Origin: Capsicum annuum | Lineage: Eukaryota; Streptophyta; Magnoliopsida; Solanales; Solanaceae | Direction: 5' to 3' | Assembly: GCF_002878395.1 (NCBI RefSeq) | Contig: NW_025860786.1 | Coordinates: 284,498 to 348,497 of the forward strand | Length of the DNA stretch: 64,000 nucleotides | Shown here: in pieces, positions 58,257 through 64,000 of the stretch | Numbering within the stretch: the stretch's first letter is position 1 | Layout of the letters: each line of letters starts with the position of its first letter | The notes under the pieces: model-generated | The model's input: only the letters and a program-made list of their open reading frames with translations | What the model was told of the DNA's origin: nothing | The model's database searches: none | Program-made: the position numbers and the translations under genes

Positions 58257-59290
58257 GTGCAAAAAAGTATTTCCTCTATTGAATTTTCTTTTCTAACTCA
58301 TCATTCATCCATTTACAAAAAATATCTCCTAGAAGGAATAACGAAAGGAGAAATGGGGACCAACCTACACAACTACCTACTCCTAAAAAACCCCTTGAAT
58401 AATTATGTCACCCATATTGAATTTAGGACTGCTTTCACAGTTTTGGCCCAGTCTATGGACACCCAGAATATTTAGCAGGCTTTTCACAAGTTAATACTAT
58501 AGTGAACTTGGAAACTTCTAGGATTTGAGACTTTGCTCGGATGAATCCCCCAGTCTTCTATAGATCTAAGTTTGTGGAGGATCCCTAAGAGTTTTTTATT
58601 GGTTTGATAAAACTGAATTATATCATAGGTATTACTCTGAGTCAAGTGCTAACTTAGCTTCTTACCATTTGCCTAGGAGTGTCTCATACTTAGGTTAAGT
58701 AGTGGAAGGATGATAGAGGTGCCGATGTAGGGCTTGCCAAGTTGGATGAGTTTTCTACTACTTTCTTGGATAGGTTCTTCCCACTCGAGTTGAAAAAGGC
58801 CAAAGTGCAAGAGTTTATTAACTTGAAGTAGGGTAATATGAGTATGAAATAGTACTCACTGAAGTTTACCCAGTTGGCAGGGTATGCTCTGACTATGGTG
58901 GCTGATTCTAAGATAAAATGATTAAGTTTGTGTTTGGAGTTTCTAAAGATATAGTTAAGGAGTGTAAAACTGCTATGTGGGTTAAGGGGTTGGACCTTTC
59001 TAAACTAATTGTTTATTCTCAGTAGATTGAGGAAGAGAATTTCAAGAAATAAGAGTGAGGGTGTAAGAGGGTTAGGACTAGTATCTTCAAATTTTCTTAG
59101 CAAAGGTCAGATAGCGTAAATCATTCTTAGTTCTTCAAGGTGAGTGTAGGCCAAGAAATGATGCATGTTTTGGGTGTGGCTAGTCAGGCCACAGGATAAG
59201 GGACTGCTTAATAGGTATGTGGAAATGGCAAGAATAACTATCAACATGGCCAGACTAATTTTCCAACTCTAGTAGGTCGCCCAATTCAGC
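58257..59290 (+). pseudogene. F2 gag remnant
   Basis: Open stretch 58257-58475 aligns codon for codon with F1 (SSIEFSFLTHHSSIYKKYLL, FRTAFTVLAQSMDTQN). The core follows in broken frames (FINLK, MSMK, SLKFTQLAGYALTMV near 58795-58900). The zinc knuckle near 59165-59210 reads CFGCG-stop-SGHRIRDC, keeping the Cys and His residues but with a stop for Lys, so it is less damaged there than F1. Confidence 0.85.
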
Positions 59291-59880
59291 AGGCACCACC
59301 TTCAGTGTTTTCATGCTCAGCATTAGAACTTTTGTTATGCTCTCAAGACTCAACAAGATCAGGAAAGTTCTCCTGAGATGGTTACCGGTACGTTAGAAGT
59401 CTTCCATCTTAATGTTTATGCACTATTAGACCCTGGTGCTTCACTTTCTTTTGTGACTCCCTATATAGTAGTAGAATTTGATGTCAGCCCTAAAATGTTA
59501 GCAGAACCCTTCTCAGTGTCTACTCTAATTGATAGTTCTATTAAATCCAAATAGATATACAAGAATTTCCCAATCACAATATCTAAGAAAGTCACTTAAG
59601 TAGACCTTGTAGAATTAGAAATAACTAATTTTGATGTGATTCTCGACATGGATTGTCTTCTTTCTTGCTATGTGTTAGACGATTAAAAAAAATTGTTAAA
59701 TTTTATTTTCCTAATGATACTATTGTAGAATCGTGGGGGAGAAACTTGGTGCATATATATCGATTCATCTCCTATCTTAAGGCACAAAAGATAATAACAA
59801 AGGGTTGTATTTACCATCTTGTCTGAGTCATGGACTCAAGTTTTTAAACTTCATTTCTTGAGTCAGTTCCAAAGGTGAAT
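59290..59880 (+). pseudogene. F2 protease remnant
   Basis: The active-site box DPGAS is intact at 59429-59443, followed by LSFVTPYIVVEF, MLAEPFSVSTLI, a stop, YKNFPITIS, another stop and NFDVILDMDCLL. The intact Gly contrasts with Arg in F1, so that F1 change followed the duplication. Confidence 0.84.
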
Positions 59881-60690
59881 AAATTTCCAGAAGTATTTCT
59901 TGAAAATCTACCCAAAGTTCCTCCTTAAAGGGAAACTAACTTTGTAATAGCTCTCTTCCTAGATACCGAGCCTATCTCAATTCTACCTTATAAAATAGAT
60001 CTTGTTGAGATTACGGAATTGAAGGATCAGCTAAAATATATCTTAAATAAGGGTTTCATTAGGCCTAGAATTTTCCTGTGGGATGCTCTAATTACTTTCA
60101 TGTGCAAGAAAGATGGTTCGCTCAGAATATGCAGTGACAAAAGTTAGTAGAACAAAGCTACAATTAAGAATAATTATTCTCTCCTAAGAGTCTGACAATA
60201 TGCCATCCCAAATATAGCCTTCAGGACTTGGTATGGTCACTTCAAATTTTTAGTTATATCTTTTGGACTAACGAATGCTCCTATAGCTTTTGTCAACTTA
60301 ATGAATAAAGTGTTCAAGAAGTACCTTGACATGTTAATCATAATCTTCATACAAGACATTCTCGGCTATTCTCGTAGAAAAGGTGATCATGTAAGCCATT
60401 TGATGATTGTTTTGCAGACCCTTAAGGATCACCAATTGTTCTTTGGGGTCCTTAAGTGTTAATTTTTGTTAAGATTAGTAGATTTCATTATTCACATCAT
60501 TTTTGGTGGTGTCATTTGAGTTTATTCTCAAAAGAACAATGCGGTAAAAAACTATCCTTGACCTATCTCACCAACAGACATTAGGAGTTTCTTAGGTTTG
60601 TTCGGTTACTATAGCTTGATTGTTAAAGGATTTCCCTCTATCGCTTCTCCCATGTCTCAATTAGCTCAGAAGAAAATCAAGTTTCAGTGA
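59880..60690 (+). pseudogene. F2 reverse transcriptase remnant with 81-bp deletion
   Basis: NKGFIRPRIFLWDA (about 60050), CKKDGSLRI (about 60105), then a junction near 60187 where F1 49930-50010 is missing, removing the [13 protein letters not shown] segment with the first catalytic Asp. FLVISFGLTNAPIAFVNLMN is at about 60249-60305. The catalytic box reads IQDIL (60349-60363), with Gln for the first Asp. Confidence 0.86.
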
Positions 60691-61190
60691 TAAAATTCAT
60701 GCAAGAAGAGATTTCAGGAGTTGAAGACTTGACCTACTTCTGCTCCATTTCTGACTCTACGAAAAGGCTCAACTGGGTTTGTAGTTTATTATGATTCTTC
60801 TAAAGATGGTCTTCATTGTGTGTTGATGTAGCGAGGTAAGTTCATATCCTATTCCTATAGATAGATCATACCCCATAAAAAGAATTACCCAATTCATAAC
60901 CTAGATCTGATAGAAGTTGTTTTTACCTTAATGATTTAGAGGTATTACATTCATGGAGTTTATGTTAACCTGTTCACAGATCATAAGAGTCTATATATGT
61001 GTTCACGCAGAAATATTTAAATCTTCATTAGAGAATGTGGCAAGAATTATTGAAAGACTATGATATGAGCATGTTTTATCACCAGGTAAGGCTAATATGC
61101 TAGTTGATGCCCTTAGTAGATTTTCTATGCAAAATGTTGATCATGTAGAGAATGATAAGTTGGTGTTAGTTCTGGAGGTTCATTAGCTTT
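60690..61190 (+). pseudogene. F2 RNase H remnant
   Basis: VVYYDSSKDGLHCVLM near 60781-60830; HNLDL near 60896 (Asp for Glu as in F1); TDHKSLYMCS near 60979; the C-terminal LKDYDMSMFYH-like tail and ANMLVDALSRFSM near 61090-61130. Stops interrupt it at several Gln/Trp positions. Confidence 0.82.
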
Positions 61191-62585
61191 CTCGATTTGG
61201 TATTAAGTTGGTTGATCATACCAATGATAGTATATAGGTTAAGAATAGTTTGTAATCTTCTTTTGTTTTTTAAGTAAATGAAAAACAAGATAGGGATCCA
61301 TTTTTTGCTAAGTTGAAGGTGGTAGTTCAAGATCAGGAAGTTGAAGTTTTCTCTCAAGGGGGATATGGTGTGGTTTTTTGTCAGGCAGGTTATGTGTTTT
61401 GAATATAGATGGTTTGAAATAGCAAATTTTAGGAAAAGTACATTGTTAGCGATGTTCTATTCACCCATGATCCACTAGGATGTAGTATTTTTTTTTAGAA
61501 GTCTATTTGTTGAATTGTATATTGAATGATATTGTTGAATTTGTGGCCATGTTTTTGAAGTATCTGTAAATTAGGGTTGTGAACAAGATGCCTTGTGATA
61601 TATTTCAGGAGTTTAACATCCCTACATGGAAGTGGGAAGTGATAAACACGGATTCTGTTGAGGATTATGCTAGACTTTATCTCAAGGTGTTGGTAAAGTT
61701 ACATGGAGTTTCGTTAACAATAATTTCCGATAGAGGTACTCAGTTTACCTCTTATTTTTTGAAGTCTTTTTTGAAGGTTCTTGGTACCCAAGTCCATCTC
61801 GATAAGACTTTTTATCCCCAGACAGATAGTCAGGCAAAGAGGACCATTTTGACCTTAAAGGATATGTTGAAAGCGTGTGTTATCAACGTCAAGGGTAGTT
61901 GGGATGACCACTTACGTTTGATTGAGTTTGATTACAATAATATTTACCACTCCAACATCCATATGGCTCTAAATGAGGCTCTCTATGCTAAGAGGTGTAG
62001 ATCTCTTATTGGTTGGTTTTAAGTTTGTAAGGCCATTTCGATATTGCCAGATTTAGTATATGAGGTGATGGAGAAAGTTTGGTTGATTCGTGAAAGGCTG
62101 AAGATAGCCTAAAGTCATTTCAAATCCTTTGGGGATATGAGAAGAAGAGAGTTTGAATTTGATATTTGTGAACTTGTGTATTTGAAAATTTTGCCCATGA
62201 AAGGGGTAAAGAGATTTGACAAGAGGGAGAAACTGATTCCCCGTTATGTTGGCCCATATAGGATTTTGAGCGATTTTATGAAGGTAGCCTATTGGTTAGA
62301 ATTGCCTACAGAGTTTGCATCAGTGCGCTTAGTGTTTTATACATCTGTGATAAATAAATACATCGGTGATCCATCTTCTGTTGTTCCTTTAGAAAGTATG
62401 AGTATGGAAGATAGCATTTCCTATGAGGAAGTCCTAGTTGAGATTCATGACCGCAGATTCGTAGGTTAAGGAATAAAGAGGTTTCCTTGGTTATGGTCTA
62501 AGTAGAAATCAGTCTGTTGTGGGAGCAACTTGTTAAGAAAAAGCCAAAATGTGAGAAAATTATCCCCATCTTTTCTCTACGAATT
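61190..62585 (+). pseudogene. F2 integrase and C-terminal remnant
   Basis: Open stretch 61579-62022 (147 codons) runs FNIPTWKWEVINTDS straight into VEDYARLYLKVLV because 105 bp (35 codons) present in F1 are deleted in frame at 61661. The second Asp is kept (IISDRGTQF, about 61720-61745). The catalytic Glu position is Lys (61837-61839). VKGSWDDHLRLIEFDYNN follows. A second open stretch, 62137-62469, holds the C-terminal domain (LPMKGVKRFDKREKLIPRYV). Ends near YPHLF-like codons at about 62575. Confidence 0.87.
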
Positions 62586-62826
62586 AAAATTATGCTATAG
62601 GCAATGGCTTATCTTAAAGTATTTCTCTCCTTTCTATCTCACCAATCCAACCATCCTCATGTTATAATATGTAGTCATGAATTCAGTGCATTCCATGCAT
62701 CAGGTTTCAGATTCAGTTATTTAGTCATGATTCAGCTCATAAGTATTCAATGCATGATCTAAGTCTTTCTAGAATCTCAACTCTGATAGTTTCATTTAGG
62801 GACAAATGATCCCAAAGGGGAGATAT
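62586..62826 (+). promoter_or_regulatory. F2 3' UTR with hairpin and polypurine tract
   Basis: CATTT-AGGGAC-AAATG hairpin at 62793-62808 and polypurine tract AAAGGGGAGA at 62814-62823, then the 3' LTR. Confidence 0.72.
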
Positions 62827-64000
62827 TCTGATACCCTACAAGATCCTAGACAAGATTCCAACTATTTGTCATATTTATAAAGGCCCCAAAGTAATTATTA
62901 TACACTAGAGAGAAGTGACATGGCTATTTAAACACCCTAAAGGTTTTGATCATTTCATTTTTGGCCTTTCTATATTCTAAATATTAATTTGTAAGTTGAA
63001 ATATGCTTAAGAATGTTTAAAGGATCATTGGGATGATTTTCAGAAATTTTTAAAGAGGTTCAGGGTGATTTTGAAGCTTTAAATAAGAATGCCTATACAT
63101 TTTTGTCGTGTCATAGAGGTAGCCTTCCGTGATACCCAGTATGGCATAGAGGTAGTATGCCATCAAAATAATCAACGTGTCAAAGAGTCTAGCCTCCTCA
63201 ATATGTAATGTGTCTCCGAGGTTGTGTAAAATCATTCATTTTTTAAGGTTAATGGGCTTTTTTGTCTTTCTTTCATCTATAAACACTTATTCACGACCAA
63301 GAACCCCAAGAAAGCATAGTTTAATTTCCTCAATCAGTTATCATTCAGACCTCTTCCACCCTCAAGAACAAAAACAAAGGTTTTCTTCCAAGAATTCACC
63401 CTCCCAAGGTATCAATTCAAAATTTTCTTCAAGAAGAGCAAAAATTCAGCTGTATGGGCTATGTATCAATGAATTCCTTTCACCTGTTGGTTCCCAATGT
63501 TATCCCAAATTCTCAAGTTTAATTCTCTTTTGTTTTATTGTTCCATTACAATTGTAAACTCCATGATTCCTCTATGAAATTCTTGAATTCCACCATGAGA
63601 TAGTGTTCCCACAAAATTTAAAGTATTTTTCCATACTTTAATTACCATAATTCATTACATTGATGAAATTTTTGGATTCCATAGTGTTAAGTATTGAAAC
63701 TTTTTTACATGTCATTACCTTGAAATTATTGCATTTAACTGTATTTTCAATGTTTGTGAGTTATGATTACCCGATACATAGATAATAACGCATGTTATAG
63801 TTTTTTGGTTACAAGTCATTTAAATTAGTTTTGTATTGCTAAATTTGAAAATAAAATCATAATCATCACTCATCAGTGTTGTATCTAGCTGAATACAAAT
63901 AAAGACCAGTGTCAATTATTTTGGAGTAACACTTAGCACCGACTGAATGCAGGGATAGCTTATCCCTTATTAGTTAGGCATAAGTCGTTGTAGTAGTCCC
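62827..64000 (+). repeat. F2 3' LTR (5' part; continues past window)
   Basis: The LTR start is mutated to TCTGATACCC. CACGGAGGC-type array at 63108-63225, and the best-preserved F TATA box (TATAAA at 63278-63283). Shares its private variants with the F1 3' LTR. Confidence 0.87.

Larger units (their letters stand above)
56081..64000 (+). mobile_element. Element F2: twin of F1, 3' LTR runs off the window
   Basis: Same insertion point in Tat RT, same order of LTR, gag, protease, RT, RNase H, integrase and LTR, and same family as F1. Specific differences are an 81-bp deletion in RT, a 105-bp deletion in integrase and independent stop codons. The start-to-start distance to F1 is 10277 bp for the 5' LTRs and 10085 bp for the 3' LTRs. 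Confidence 0.92.

Noticed and set aside
61579..62022. 147-codon ORF as an intact integrase gene
   Set aside because: It lacks 35 residues of the core, has Lys for the catalytic Glu and no start signal; it is an open stretch in F2 pol.

Overview
The window reads as plant nuclear DNA, most likely from a nightshade (Solanaceae, Solanum/Capsicum-like). The basis is my recollection that the Ty3/gypsy polyproteins decayed here match Solanaceae Tekay/Del chromovirus and Tat/Ogre families. It is AT-rich, and the longest open frame is about 150 codons. Every recognisable coding stretch is retroelement debris, with one possible exception, a decayed exon-like stretch near 31.5-32.0 kb. I see no intact host gene, tRNA, rRNA or CRISPR array. 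A silent, pericentromere-like repeat nest is the best description.

Layout. 1-5.7 kb: Tekay-type element A, cut by the window edge, with protease to integrase, 3' UTR, polypurine tract and a truncated 3' LTR. 5.7-12.6 kb: element C, another gypsy element whose gag is fused by a deletion to the RNase H/integrase junction, between two diverged LTR-like regions. 12.6-17.2 kb: a different LTR (G) interrupted by LTR H, which is flanked by a ~137 bp direct repeat. 17.5-21.8 kb: the last codons of a Tat/Ogre pol, a promoter-like array, a decayed accessory ORF and its 3' spacer. 21.8-31.3 kb: an inverted LTR fragment joined to element B, a sister of A with both LTRs (the 5' one truncated). 31.5-34.6 kb: an exon-like fragment and a minus-strand copia (SIRE/Maximus-like) gag remnant. 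35.3-43.2 kb: Tat RNase H/integrase, promoter-like array, accessory ORF, spacer and LTR. 43.2-44.3 kb: a Tekay-like LTR fragment. 44.4-45.8 kb: Tat protease/RT, interrupted by Tekay-like element F1 (45.8-54.7 kb). 55.2-64.0 kb: a second copy of the same Tat RT, interrupted at the same place by F2.

The strongest structural result is that F1 and F2, with the Tat RT they interrupt, are two copies of one roughly 10 kb block. The two 5' LTRs resemble each other, and the two 3' LTRs resemble each other, more than the two LTRs within either element do. So the insertion aged first and was duplicated later.

A second theme is architectural. LTRs of unrelated lineages carry, just upstream of a TATA-like box, a GC-rich array of one short quasi-palindromic word: GACGGACCGTC-like in Tekay A/B, LTR H and Tat; CACGGAGGC-like in F; GCGATCGCG/GCTATAGCG-like in C. 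A small hairpin of the form CATT(C)G-AGGA-C(G)AATG precedes the polypurine tract in the Tekay elements, and a related motif follows the Tat accessory ORF. All domain calls were made by eye from translations; boundaries without a TG or CA terminus are approximate.
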